This document shows positions 52,561 to 63,385 of a stretch of DNA of 64,000 bases, in pieces. This stretch comes from Neoceratodus forsteri (taxonomy: Eukaryota > Chordata > Ceratodontiformes > Ceratodontidae): NCBI GenBank assembly GCA_016271365.2, contig CM057453.1, forward strand, positions 1,077,205,001-1,077,269,000, written 5' to 3'. How positions within the stretch are numbered: position 1 is the first letter of the stretch; each line of letters opens with the position of its first letter. A program made the translations under genes and the position numbers. The notes beneath the pieces are model-generated. The model did not search any database and was not told the DNA's origin. It saw nothing but the letters and a program-made list of their open reading frames with translations.

Positions 52561-53560
52561 ATACAAAAGGGGACAACAGGAAATACTATTCTCAGAATGG
52601 ACAGTGCCAACCCACTATCCCGTATCTACTCTATCCTCTATGGACAGCACTTGAGCATCAGGAGAAATTGTTCTGAGCTGTCAGATTTTAATACACAAGT
52701 AGCAGAACTGACCTCACATCTAAGGGACAGGCGATACATGGAGTACATACTAAGAAAAGCTTGTGAGAAGGCTAGAACACAGACAAGGGAGATCTCACTA
52801 GTCCCCAGAACCCACAATAGATAAAATGAAGAAAGGACCATGACATTTGTTAATGACTATAGCACTCTATCCAGATAAATTGGGTCCATTGCAAGAAACT
52901 GGCTAGTACTACTGGGAGACAAAGTCCTGGCTAAGGTCTTACAACTGTCGCCAAGAGTAACATTCAGAAATGGGAAAATCTTAAAGCAAGTTAATGTACA
53001 GTCAATTAAAGATAGAAAAAACTTCTATGAAGCCTAACAACTGGCTACAGAGATAGCCTAAAGACACATTTAGATGCAGACACTGCAATATCTGCAAATG
53101 TTGGCAGAATTTAAAAGAATCTGTCACTAATGATGGAAAAAATATTGAAATCCAGGAATTCCTAAATTGTACTACATCATTTGTATGTGTTCTTGTGTGG
53201 CTGCAACAAGATGTACATGGGGGGGACCATGCTGTATTCTCGCTTAAAGAAATACTTCAGGGGCATGTAAGCAGTATCATAAAAGGTAATTAGAGGATTC
53301 CAGTAAGGGCACAATTTAAATTACAGCACAATTCTGATCCTAAACATCTAAAATTTATGAGATTAGAGTGGGTACCTCCACCACGAAGGGGTGAGAACAG
53401 ACTCAATAAAGTGCTTCAAAAAGAAAGGAGATGGATCTTTGTTCTGGGCAGTCTCAAGCCCAATGGGCTTAACACCAAACACGATTTAAAAGACTTTCTA
53501 TGAGATGGTATTGACAAAGATTCATATCAACTCCAGTCTTGACCTTTAAAATCAAAAGTG
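52560..53560 (+). mobile_element. Penelope-like element, 5'-truncated
   Basis: Plus-strand frames hold the region after the RT catalytic core (RNCSELSDFNTQVAELTSHL, then RYMEYILRKACEKA). Then come a block ending RNGKILKQVNVQS, a GIY-YIG-like endonuclease remnant (near 53100-53290) and the closing signature (LEWVPPPRRGENRLNKVL, then FVLGSLKPNGLNTKHDLKDF). The final GLN preceded by a basic/aromatic stretch is characteristic of Penelope-like proteins. Most of the RT palm is missing. Stops and frameshifts are frequent. Confidence 0.75.
52597..53510 (+). pseudogene. Penelope RT C-terminus and GIY-YIG endonuclease remnant
   Basis: 52597-52824 is a 75-codon frame with RNCSELSDFNTQVAEL and LRDRRYMEYILRKA. 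It continues, frameshifted, through TFVNDYSTLS (near 52850) and a KVLQLSPRVTFRNGKILKQV segment (near 52935-53000). The nuclease-like part (near 53140-53290) has SFVCVLVW with a following Cys/Gly region where GIY-YIG enzymes have VVYxIxCxCGxxYxG, and the key tyrosines are not clearly preserved. The end is recognisable at about 53340-53510. Confidence 0.7.
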
Positions 53561-54339
53561 TAACTGATGAGCAATAAAAATAACCCACACTCAACAACTC
53601 TTGCTAAGGCATACCTCTGGCTGCTTTAATTTTTCACAGTGTAGCCCCAACCCTTAACCTAGTCTGGGAGGTCTATGCTGGTCCATGTGTAATTTTAAGT
53701 ACCTCTGCTCAGCAACCTTCATGCTGTTTAATTTACTACTGAGAGCTCCAATGCCTGTGCACTGCACTAGGGAAATATAATATTTAAAATCAGCTGTGTT
53801 ATATTGCCTTGTAATACATGTCTCTCTTGTATTTCTTCTCAACAGGTCACCCCTCCTCTTTGCACTTTGCTCAGAGTAGCTGTCTTCTGGTCCCTCAGTA
53901 GCCAAAGATTAGAAGTCATTCTCAGCAGGTGGTCACAGATATAAGAAGACCCACGGAAGATGAGAGGGAGTCATTTGACATTTCTTTCTTCAGAACTTTC
54001 TTTACTCACCAATTTGGAACCCGGACAAGCTGCTTAATTCCTGGTAAGAAGCCCCATTTGTGTTTCAAAATAGGTGATTGCAGTTGTATGAGGAAGTCTC
54101 CAAAGTAAATGACAGATTCTAGCAGCCCTTTTCTGTACATTTGTTATGTGTGCTATTACTCACTCCTTAGGGTACCTGGCTGGGAGAAACCAGCGTGATC
54201 TGCAAATGATGGAAACAAATTCTAAGAAATAAATGTGGCTTTGTTGTTTTGAGAGCAACTCTGTCATGATTCACTCTTATGGCTACAGGTTTTGAATATG
54301 GCTTATGCATTGTGCTTAGGTTTGAAACTTCCCTGACCT
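53561..54339. other. Unassigned sequence
   Basis: This lies between the Penelope remnant and the 3' end of the CR1-c LINE. No coding signal or repeat was recognised. The minus-strand 83-codon frame at 53905-53654 has no motif I can name. Confidence 0.4.
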
Positions 54340-56257
54340 CCATATATGAACAACAAATCAGAAAAAGATCAGTGGTCCATCCAGTATGCTCAAGTTCCCT
54401 ATTTAGCCTTGGGACCTACTGTCCCTCCAGGGTCACAGCCCTTCTCATCCTTCACTCCATTCCCCTCCCAGCTTCTAATGCCATGAGCAACCACTATACT
54501 ATTCATTCTATCCCAAATGTGCTTAAATCCACCAACAATTTTAGCACCCCCCACTTCAGGAGGCAGACTGTTCTACGGCTCCACCACGCTTTCTGTAAAA
54601 TACTTCCTTATGACCTTTCTGAGCCCTTCTCGCTTGTCAGTTTTCACTCATGTCCACATGTCCATGAACTAGTGTTCAAGCTAAGTAGTTCCCCACAGTT
54701 CATCTTGTTTAATGCCTTCAAGAACTTGAAGTTCCTTGTCACATGTCCCCCTCCCTTCTTTTCGCCAGTGAGTACATGTTCAGTATCTTGAGGCACTCCT
54801 CATTGAACCTGCCTGTTGCCCCTGAATCATTTTTGTTATCCTGCACTGAACTGTCTCCAGTGTATCTCTATCCTTCCTGAGGCGAGGGCTCCAGAACTGG
54901 GTGCAGTAGTCCAAATGTGGCCTCACTAATGTTTTATATAGGTAAAATATCACCTCTTCCCTTCTGCTATCAATTCCCCTCCCGGTACATCCCAGCAACC
55001 TATTTGCTTTGCTATAAGCCTTAAATTTGTACCGATTTCATTGTTTCAGGGAATCACTGATGATAACTCAAAGGTCCTGTTCCTCAGCCATACCATTAAG
55101 TCTCACCCCAACTACCCATTACTCTGTCCTGGGATTCTTGTTCTCTGAGTGCATTACCTTGAACTTCTTGACATTCATGTTTCAACTGCCAGACCTTAGA
55201 CCACCTCACTAGCTTTCATACATTGCTGTGAATTTCCCTGATTCCCTTGTCTCTATTCACCCTCCCACAAAGCTTAGTGTCATCTGTGAAGAGATAAAGC
55301 CTCCCCCTGGATACCTATTGCTAATGAACATATTGAAGAAGACCAGCCTCAGAGCAGATCCCTGTTGTGCCCCGCTCATTACCTCCCTGTCTTCTGACTT
55401 GACCCCCTTGACTACAACCCTCTACTGCCTCCCCATTAGCAAGTTACCTATCCAGTTTACTATGACCTTTGCTGCACCTAGGTCCTCAGTCTTCAACAAG
55501 TGCCTGTGAGTCACCAAATTGAAGTCCTATCTGAAGACAAAGTAGAGCAAATACAAAACATATCCCCTATACAATTACCTCATCACCCCATCAAAGAAAA
55601 CTCTCAGGTTAGTCTGACAAGACCTCCTTGGCAGAAATTCATGTTGTTTACTATTCTAGAGCCCATTGCTCTCCAAGTAGTCCATGAGTTCCTCTTTAAC
55701 CAGTGACTACATCAGCTTTCCTTAAACAGAGGTAAGACTGACAGCTCTGTAGTTCTCCATGTGTTCATTGTCCCCTACCCTTATGGAATTCACTACGTCT
55801 GCCACCTTCCAGTGCTTTGGAACTACTCCTTTACTTACAGAGCTGTTGAATAGATCTACCAAGGGTTCAACCAGTTCTACTGCCAGTTCCTTGAGTAACC
55901 TCGGATGTAATCCATCTGGTCCCAGGTCTTTATCTATTGTTACTGTTGCCAACCCTTTCTGGATCCTTTCACTGGTAAATATTTGCTGCCTCATCTCCGG
56001 GACCCCTTTTGTAGTCACTTTGATGCCACTTTCTGACAGGGTTCACCATTCTCCTTAGTGAAAATAGAGTTAAAGTAATCATTAAGGATGGTGGCCTTTG
56101 CCCATCCTCCTTTATCACCCTACTCCTCCTCTGCTAACCTTATGATTTCCCCTCCTTGCTTCCTTGTTTCCCCTAATATATGGGAAGAAGGTTTTTTTCT
56201 CCACTCTTGTCCCTTAATGTCTGCAACACCATACCTGTTAGTGAGAACTAGGTACGA
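54340..56257 (-). mobile_element. CR1-type LINE (CR1-c), antisense, interrupted by another CR1
   Basis: On the minus strand there is pre-RT text (NSIFTKENGEP near 56070-56040), then 56018-55722 (KGLATVTIDKDLGPDGLHPR, LLKELAVELVEPLVDLFN, MENYRAVSLTSV), then RT decayed in the middle. 54998-54780 follows (REEVIFYLYKTLVRPHLDYC, TQFWSPRLRKDRDTLE) with a 3' UTR near 54380. Its 5' part stops at about 56257, where the 3' tail of CR1-d begins, so CR1-d appears to have inserted here. No 5' continuation was found beyond CR1-d. Confidence 0.8.
54780..56018 (-). pseudogene. CR1-c reverse transcriptase
   Basis: The N-terminal blocks are clear: LGPDGLHPRLLKEL, PKHWKVADVV, NYRAVSLTSV. The C-terminal thumb block LVRPHLDYCTQFWSPRL is clear at the other end. 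The central palm (about 55600-55000) is frameshifted. A LFTDDTK-type sequence is read near 55275-55290 (TTAGTGTCATCTGTGAAGAG on the plus strand), so the first residue after Phe is Thr or Ala depending on frame. The copy is dead. Confidence 0.7.
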
Positions 56258-59020
56258 GCATATAAACAAACAAACTTGACAGCAGATAAAGGCCTTTTGG
56301 ACTATCAAGTCTGCTCGACTATGCAGCTAGCAGCCCTTATACCATAGCTGCCACTCCCTCCCCTCCCCCTCTCCAGTGATCCTCCCCCCTACCCTGTCCC
56401 ATCCCCTTTTGAAGCAGCCCACTGTCTTACAGGATACCATTTCCTATGGTAGTGCATTCCACCCTGTCACTACTGGCTCTGTCAAAAAGTGTCTCCACAT
56501 TTCCATCCTGAATCTCCCCCCTCCAATCTCAGATTTTGCCCTCTGGTGTCCCTCCCCCTTCTTAATTGGAAAAGCCCATATGTGCCCAACTTATTTATTC
56601 CCTTCATGTACGTGAAGGTTTCAGTCACATCCCCCCATCTCTCCTCTCCTCCAGGGAGTACACGTTCAGCTCCCTCAGTCTACTCTCATAGATCAAGTCT
56701 CCTAGCCAGCCTACTCTCATAGAGCAAGTCCCCTAGCCCCTGGATCACCTCCAGTAACCTAATGTCATTCTTCAGATATGGACACCAGAACTGCATGCAG
56801 TACTTCAGGTGTGGTCTAACCAGTGACCTATATAGTGGCAGGATCACCTCCCACCTTCTGAAGGATATGCCTCTGGCAACACAATCCAGCATCCTGTTAG
56901 CATTTGCAGCTGCCTTTCTACAGTGTGTGGAGTTGTTCATTGCTCCCATTATGATCAACCACAAATCCTTCTCCTCTGTTTTGGCTAGCTGAATCCCATC
57001 TAGCTGGTAGCTACGCCTTGGGTTTTTTGCTCTGAAATGTAGCATCTTGCATTTCTTGGCATTGAATCCCAGCTGCCAAGTGTCCGACCAGTCCTACAAT
57101 ATTGCCTGGTCCTCTTGCAACTCCTCCCAACCCTCCAAGTTATTCACTACTGCTCCCATCTTGGTGTCATCTGCAAACAGACTGATCTTGCTCCTTATGC
57201 CTATTGAGGTGCCTGCTATGAAAATCCCAAACAACACTAACCCCAGTACAGAGCCCTGTGGCACTCCACTTGTCACTGCCCTGGTCTAGTATTGCCCCAT
57301 TGTGAATGAGTTTATTGACAAGATGTCTGAGGAACACCCCCTGCAGGGAGTCCAGGATGTCCCTGCTTCTAGCTGAGGTGGAAGGTAGAAGGCTCCACTC
57401 TATGTCTGGCAGACTGAAGTCCCTCACAAGCAGCAACTCTTCCTTTACTGCCATCATGCCACTGGCTTTCATCACTACCTTGTCTAACTCATCATCCTGT
57501 GCTGAAGGTCAATAGATCACACCAGTGCAAATAGTGGATCTGTTCCCCATCCGCATTGTACCTCTGTCCCCTGAGTTCCCTGCATCTCTGATGCTTTTAT
57601 GCTTTCCTTCACATAAAGCACCACAGCCCCACCTTTGTTTCCCATGCTGTCCTTCCTGAGCAGAAAGTAGCCTGATATGGTTATGTCCCAGCCATGGTTT
57701 TCAGTGCACCATGACTCGGTAATGGTCATATATCCAGGTTAGCCTCTGCCATGATAGCCTCTAGGTTTGGAATCTTATTTCCTAGACTTCTAGCATTCAC
57801 ATACATGGCCACCTAGATTGTGTTAGCACTCTGCTTGTTACTCCTCCACATTTTTCTTTTTGCCCTTCCTTCTCCCTGCTTCTATTCCCTCTCTATCTAT
57901 TCCTACTACCCTGCTTCTTTTATAAATTTGCACCTGAGTACATTCCTCTCACTTTGGAGTCTCCTTACTCTCTACATCATCCTGTAGGGGGCAGTTTCTG
58001 CCTCCCCGATTCCTTCTGACACCCCCCAGCCTAGTTTAAATGTTCAATGAAGCAACAGTTAAGCTGTTCATTGAGGACTGTGGTTCCCCTCCAGGATGGA
58101 TGAAGGACATCACCCCTGTATAAGCCCTCTTCCTTCCAGGAGGGTCAGCAGTTCAGAATGTAGTCAAAACACTCCTTTCTGCACTATTCCTTCAACCATG
58201 ACTTGAAGGACCTGATGTTGATTACCATCTCATTCGCCCTATCATAGACAGGCAGCACCCCAGCAAAAGCTACTTAGCATACTACATGTCTAAGACCACT
58301 ACCCATTTCCCTAAACTCCCCCTTGACTATCCCAGCCCTGTCCCTAGCCAGGTCATTTGTCTCTAGGTGGACAATGACATCCAGTGTCCCCTTCTTCCTG
58401 CTGCCCTAGCAATCACTAGGATATTTTTCCCATCTGTCCGGGCCATTGTGCCATGTAGGCATGTGACCTCCAATCTGCTGCCTTTCCTATTTCCAAATCA
58501 ATGCCTCTGACAATGGAGCCCCCACCAGAAGTTGCTACCTCCTCCTCTGGGGTTCCCCTCCTTTGAGGTCTCCGCTATGGAGGGTCCCACATTTTCCCTG
58601 GCCACTATCATGGGAGCCTCCACCTAGCTGTCCTGCCTTGAGAGAGTAGTGTAGGAATTCCGTAGTGACACTGGTCAAGGAATGTGCCTCCAACTGACTC
58701 CCCCCAGCCTGCCAGAGCCCATCAACCCCACTTTCCTGAGTCCCCCATAGTCCAGCTGTTCCTTCTGTGTGTCATCCTGTGAGGTAACAGCGGCAGACTA
58801 GGTGGTCACTGGGTTGGGAGAATTTCCCCCGAATCCTCGTTGACTCTGCCTGGAGTCCAGTGACCCTCTCCATCAACACAGAGAGGCGCACATAGATGGG
58901 GCAGCAATGCAGCCTCCAGGAGGCCTCTCTGAAAACTGACACACCACAGTCACTGCACTGCAGCACTCCCAGCATTCCCTATTCCTGCCTTCCCTGTGTT
59001 GCTTGGAAACCTTTCTCTTA
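56258..59020 (-). mobile_element. CR1-type LINE (CR1-d), antisense, with internal RT deletion
   Basis: On the minus strand there is an ORF1 with a cysteine-rich N-terminus (59061-58772), a long frame-broken ORF1 body (58770-57760), endonuclease (57729-57300), then directly the RT palm from GVPQGS onward (57276) to the C-terminus (57045-56686). The 3' UTR ends near 56258 in AAACAAACAAAC-rich text. The 3' octamer repeats are diverged. It lies within the interrupted CR1-c, giving a CR1-in-CR1 nest. Confidence 0.8.
56686..57729 (-). pseudogene. CR1-d endonuclease fused to RT palm by deletion
   Basis: 57729-57517 reads ITESWCTENHGWDITISGYF and GNKGGAVVLYVKESI. 57475-57300 reads VRDFSLPDIEWSLLPS and LVNKLIHNGAILD, the DxN-containing endonuclease block. 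The text then passes directly into RAVTSGVPQGSVLGLVLFG and SLFADDTKMGAVVN (FADD at about 57160-57177). The last endonuclease block (SDH), the linker, RT fingers and motif A are absent, about 1 kb compared with CR1-b. 57045-56686 has the thumb (RPHLKYCMQFWCPYLKNDI). Confidence 0.75.
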
Positions 59021-59061
59021 TGTCCTTTTTTATGTTGCTTGCACGCATGTGCAAGAAACAT
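57760..59061 (-). pseudogene. CR1-d ORF1 remnant with cysteine-rich N-terminus
   Basis: The N-terminal frames have GHKRKVSKQHREGRN (basic), then LQCSDCGVSVFREASW, then CCPIYVRLSVLMERVTGLQA. This is a C-x2-C ... C zinc-knuckle-like pattern followed by a leucine-rich, possibly coiled-coil stretch, as in other CR1 ORF1 proteins. The esterase-type middle (about 58500-58100) is too decayed to confirm the SGNH blocks. Its first ~35 bases overlap the apparent left end of the palindromic element copy 2. Confidence 0.5.
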
Positions 59062-59144
59062 AGTGCCATCATTGGAGATTTTGGAGGTGTGTCACCTCCT
59101 CCTCCAATTCAGGCAGTGTGCTGGCAGGCACGGCCTGCTAGTAC

Positions 59145-59453
59145 GCATTTTGGAGCTGTCTATGACACGCCCAAAATGCAGTGGCATACAGTTGAAAGGG
59201 GAGCTATGCTTGAGTGAGTTAGCGATAAGAAGCTGCCCAGCGCAGCTCCCCCACCAAGATGTGCCGCCGCACACACTGTATAGCCGACGGGTGCCCAATC
59301 CCCATCAGCTGAGCTGTGTCGCCTCCAGTAGCTGGTTGCCACGCTGGGATCCCACCCAGTGTGGCAATCAGTCCTTGCCGACGGGGTGCCCAATCCCGTC
59401 AGCTGAACACCCCAACATCCTTGTGCCACACTGGGAGCCCACCCCAGCATGGC
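59145..59453. repeat. Hairpin chain of copy 2
   Basis: Stems found are 59145-59179 (GCATTTTGG / CCAAAATGC), 59283-59309 (GACGGG / CCCATC within GCC..AGC), 59339-59364 (CCACGCTGGG / CCCAGTGTGG), 59377-59403 (GACGGG / CCCGTC) and 59425-59453 (GCCACACTGGG / CCCAGCATGGC). Loops again resemble TGCCCAAT or GAGCCCA. A looser GGGGAGCT / AGCTCCCC pair spans 59199-59255. The stems differ from those of copy 1 but keep pairing. Confidence 0.8.
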
Positions 59454-59705
59454 AAACGGTCCCACAATGTCTTTTTTTTTACCTGTAAGACAAAACGGTC
59501 CTGCTGTGCGCCTCCGCACCCCCCACAACCCGCACCCACCCACTGTGCACCTAAGCTCCCTCCCCACACCCCCCTCACCCCATACTTACCCGACTCGCGA
59601 TGATCTTCAGTGGACCGGAACACGCCTGCACTCTTCAAAGCCGACCGCGAACTGAGGAAATGCCGTAAGCTGTATAATGGGCTAGATAGGGGGTTTCAGC
59701 TTTAT

Positions 59706-59960
59706 TGCATATCTCAGCTTATTTTGGGAATTTTGCAACTAAATTTTCAATATGGGTTTTTTGACCTTCATGAATGATGTCACCATGGTGTTATTCGGCC
59801 CGGCGGGTGATTTCAGACAGTGACTGCGCAGTGACTGCAAAATCACCCTTTGGGCCTGAATACCACCATGACAGTGATCATTCATGAGAAGGGGTCCCAA
59901 AACCCCCATGTTGAAAATTTGGTGCCAAAATTCCAAAAAATGACTGTTTTACGAGCGTGT
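59706..59960. repeat. Central long inverted repeat of copy 2
   Basis: The centre is near 59830. The left arm text GGTGTTATTCGGCCCGGCGG with GTGATTT pairs with AAATCACCCTTTGGGCCTGA with ATACCACC. GACCTTCATGAATGATG pairs with ATCATTCATGAGAAGG. Further out, AAATTTTCAATATGGG pairs with CCCCCATGTTGAAAATTT. Arms are about 120 bases, 80-85 percent complementary. Confidence 0.8.
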
Positions 59961-60890
59961 GTTGTGCAGTTCCTACGCAGGCTCGTAAGTTCACGAAATT
60001 TCAATATTTTCACTCCAGATTTTCAACATTGTCATTTTACCATACCTTCTTATGAGTAGTACAGCTGTCATTTTTCACATCTCACCCAAAATGTGTTTCA
60101 CCTATGTAGCGCAGAATGGCGCAATCGGTGTGCAAAATCAATGTACGGGACAATTAAGAAAATCACAGTGACACTGTTCATGAGCAGAGGTCTTAAAATG
60201 GCTATGTTGAAAATTTGGCTAAAAAATTCCCAAAATGACTGTTTTACGAGCGCAGTGCAGTTCCTACGCATGCTCAGAGGATTGTGAATTTTCAATATTT
60301 CCACTCCAGATTTTCAACATTGCCATTTTTCCACACCTTCTTATGAGTAGTACAGTCATTTTCACATCAATTAAAAATGTGTTTCACGTAGCTATTAATG
60401 GCTGCAGTCACAGCGAACTCAGTGTATGGGACACATTAAGAAAAATCACAGTGTCACTGTTCATGAGCAGAGATCTTAAAATGGCAATGTTGAAAATTTG
60501 GTGAAAGAATTCCTAAAATGACTGTTTTACAGTGTCGTTGCACAGTTCCCATGCCTTTCGTGAGTTGCAATTTTCAATATTCCACTCCAGATTTTTCAAC
60601 ATTGCCATTTTACCACACCTCCTTATGAGCAGTACAGCTGTCATTTTCACATCCTGCCCAAAATGTAGCTTCATTTATGTAGCATAATGGCGCAGTCGTG
60701 TGCAAACTCAATGTATGGGACACATTAACAAAATCACAGTGACACTGTTCATGACCAGAGGTCTTAAAATGGCTATGTTGAAAATTTTGTGAAAAAAATC
60801 CTAAAAAATGACTGTTTTACGAGCGTGTGTTGCGCAGTTCCTACGCACGCTCGTAAGTTCGCAAATTTTCAATATTTACACTCCAATTAC
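59890..60890. repeat. Tandem array of ~290-bp palindromic monomers (copy 2)
   Basis: The landmark ACGAGCG or its decayed form recurs at 59951, 60246, 60529 and 60819, spaced 295, 283 and 290 bases. Monomers contain ACGAGCGTGTGTTGCGCAG and a matching CGCACGCTCGT arm forming a central hairpin. TTGAAAATTTGG on one side pairs with ATTTTCAACATTG on the other. Same family as the copy 1 array (period 298). Confidence 0.8.
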
Positions 60891-60955
60891 TTCCAAATAC
60901 CTAAACAGCACATAGAAGCAAGCAACATTCGGCATTGACAAATGCTTGTTATATA

Positions 60956-61700
60956 CCCCTGTGTACACTTTACCCAAGATAGGGTTTTCCTGATATTCCT
61001 AGTGTTGGCCTACCTCTATTCTTTTACTCGTCCCTTTTTGTACCCTTTACCTCTGGTGGGAGTAAACTACTAACCCCCCCTTTTTTCTATTTACTATACT
61101 TTTTTCCCATTCCGGCACTCTGCTATTAACCCGTCAGTTGCCTGCCTTGCTCTCCAATAACTGCCTTTTACTGCCACCAGTAATCCTTGGCTTGACCCCC
61201 AGGGTGGGGCCAAAGTATCACAACCTTCACCCCAGAGCAGGGTCAGGGCCTTCGATGGTGCCTGTGGAGTCATGATGAGTCAGTGGAGCAGACCAGTGGA
61301 GAGCTATGCATTGCCAGGTGCTGGCGGCATCATCCTGAGGAGCTGGCTTGGACTTTTACTTGTTTTTCTGGAGGCGGGGACATGCAATGATGTCCAGTGT
61401 CTGCCTTGCCCCCGGAACACTCAGGTGCCAGTTGCTGAAGTACCCCCAGTCTCCCCCAGGGATCCATCAAGCACCAGACATTCTCCCAGCACTCCCCCTG
61501 GAGAAGGAGAGCAGTCCTCGGGATGCTCCATCCTTCTCCCCCATTCCTGAACCTGGGTCGCTGGTGTCACAAGCGGAACTCCAACCACTGTGCAGACAGG
61601 CTGACTACTAACCCCCTTTTTTGTTGATTGTTATTCTGCATGTACACTTACCCTGGATAGAGTGTAATTCCTATTCCTAGTTTAGGCCTAACTTTTAACT
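60956..61700. other. Unassigned sequence with paired direct repeats (A-B ... B-A order)
   Basis: Segment A (TGTACACTTTACCC, then GATATTCCTAGTGTTGGCCTA) at about 60966-61015 recurs at about 61640-61695 in the same orientation. Segment B (ACTACTAACCCCCCCTTTTTT) at about 61066-61086 recurs at about 61605-61622. The open frame 61272-61550 between them (92 codons, one hydrophobic run LGLLLVFLEAG, then proline-rich) has no family I can name. Confidence 0.45.
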
Positions 61701-62275
61701 TTCTTCCTACCCAGCAGTGTGTGTGCAACAACAGCAGAAGAACAGGTACCTTACCTTAGTCAACCGGCAGAGTCCCCCACTTCTCTCGGCAATAAAATTT
61801 GTTTAATTATCCAGACATCGTTTTGTTTAGAGAAAGCCCAAGACTTCCATATAATAACTTTGGCATTGCAAATTGCAATTTTCCCTTCCTAATTTGGGAC
61901 TGTTTAATCTCCAGAATCAAATTTTAGGCTTAGTATCCTTACTACAGCAGAAGACATTTTTAAGCCAGCGATCTGTACTACTGTACATCTGCCCCATCAA
62001 TACCTATGGGTAGCTCTCTGAGTTTATCACATTGACACTGGAACTAGAGACCTTAGAGAAATCACCTGCTACCACCATTGTAAACTGATCAGTTTGGACA
62101 ACACACACATACAGTATAGACAGATATCATCAATGAAGGGTATGAACTTTAATGACTGACATTCAAGAGACAGAGTGAGACTTGAAATATGTTACACAGC
62201 TTCCAGCTTCTTAATTAAAGGGACAGATGGTGGACAAGGGGGGATTCAAGGGGCATACTTAATGTACCTCCCTTT
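61701..62275. other. Unassigned sequence
   Basis: No gene or repeat was recognised. The right part may be the 3' UTR of the antisense Tx1-type LINE fragment that follows. Confidence 0.4.
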
Positions 62276-63010
62276 TTAACTTGAAATCAGTGTTTCATCA
62301 GTCATGGGGGAGACTCTCACCTTACTATATACCTTATTAACCCAGGACACAAAGTCAGTCAGGAGATCAGAAAGGGTTAAAACTGAAAACAAATACTCAT
62401 GGGACAACCTGTTGAAGGCCTTTTGGTGGTCCAACAACAGCAGAAATCTGATAATATCACCCTTCTCATTGTAAACAATAAGATCTCGTAACGAAGATAG
62501 TTTATTGTCTACGAACCAATTTGGTACTGAGCAGGTTTGCACTGTTGCCACAAGTTGCTCGGTCATTGATGGAAGACTTTTCTTTAATAGTTTGATCACA
62601 TTTTAAAATTCTAATTTTATTAACCTGAATGACCTCCAGTCTTTCAAATGAGATTTACTTTTTTAAAGCAGGATCAAGGAAGCCTTGCAAAGGGCACTGG
62701 AGGTCTTCTCATTATCTAGAATGGATAGAAATACTAGCCTAAGAGCTTCCAGCAATATGGTAGCAAATGACTTTTAAAATGTGTCTGTGAGGTCATCCAA
62801 ACCTGGGGCAGTATTCTTTTTTAATTCAGAAACAGTCTGGACTATCTCAATAGCAGAGGGAGGGAGGGGGAGGGACAAAGAGTCAAATCTTATCAGTTGT
62901 GGACAATACAGGGCATGGAACTGATTGTAAAAAGTCCTGTTAATGGGTCACAGCTAGGACTGCTTTCCCAAAGGACTCTGTAGCAAAGTATTCTACTGTG
63001 CTCAAAATCT
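62276..63010 (-). pseudogene. L1/Tx1-type LINE RT fragment, antisense
   Basis: On the minus strand, text from about 62860 gives ELKKNTAPGLDDLTDTF, then a KASLILL region and WRSFRLIKLEF (RT motif 1-2 area). The 107-codon frame at 62599-62276 reads KLLKKSLPSMTEQLV, VPNWFVDNKLSSLRDLI and FLLLLDHQKAFNRLSHEYLF, then a WVNKVYSKVRVSP region. LLxLDQEKAFDRVSHxYLF is motif A of Tx1-type elements. Only the N-terminal half of RT remains, and there is no YADD. Confidence 0.65.
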
Positions 63011-63340
63011 CAGCCAAATCACAATAAATGGGCCCACTTTCTTAACTCACACATATGTTCAGTTCCCTTCCTCCTTTTCGCAACCCTCCTATTGCTTAAC
63101 ATATTGGACTGATTGTGTATTATTTTATTTGGCATGTCATCATATAAATTTTATAAATTAGTCTCCGTGAACTGAGATTTTTTGGCATCGTTATTGTTTA
63201 TGCTGATTTTCTCCATTAGCATAATGTTCTTATATGCCTCATGCTTAGGTGTTATTACATACTCTTACTGCTACCATCATGTCATATACTTGGTTGTGTA
63301 TTACATGCTGCTTCCCATCATTGTTTCTCTTTAGACTTAA

Positions 63341-63341
63341 C

Positions 63342-63382
<41 letters not shown>
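63341..63382. repeat. (AT)n microsatellite
   Basis: About 40 bases of nearly pure AT dinucleotide, directly followed by the hairpin at 63383. Confidence 0.95.

Positions 63383-63385
<3 letters not shown>

Larger units (their letters stand above)
59027..60951. mobile_element. Palindrome-built composite element, copy 2
   Basis: It shares the order and both termini of copy 1. The left end is TTTTTATGTTG then a hairpin (CTTGCAC / GTGCAAG, 59038-59055), followed by GATTTTGGAGGTGTG. Next come a hairpin chain (59145-59453), a CCTGTAA-containing C-rich spacer (59470-59580), a long inverted repeat (59706-59960), four ~290-bp monomers (to about 60890) and a terminal hairpin (GCATT / AATGC, 60932-60945) with TTGTTA. 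It lacks the ~350-bp palindrome of copy 1. No protein-coding frame is credible. Whether TTTTTATGTTG is part of the element or a shared target sequence is unresolved. Confidence 0.75.
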
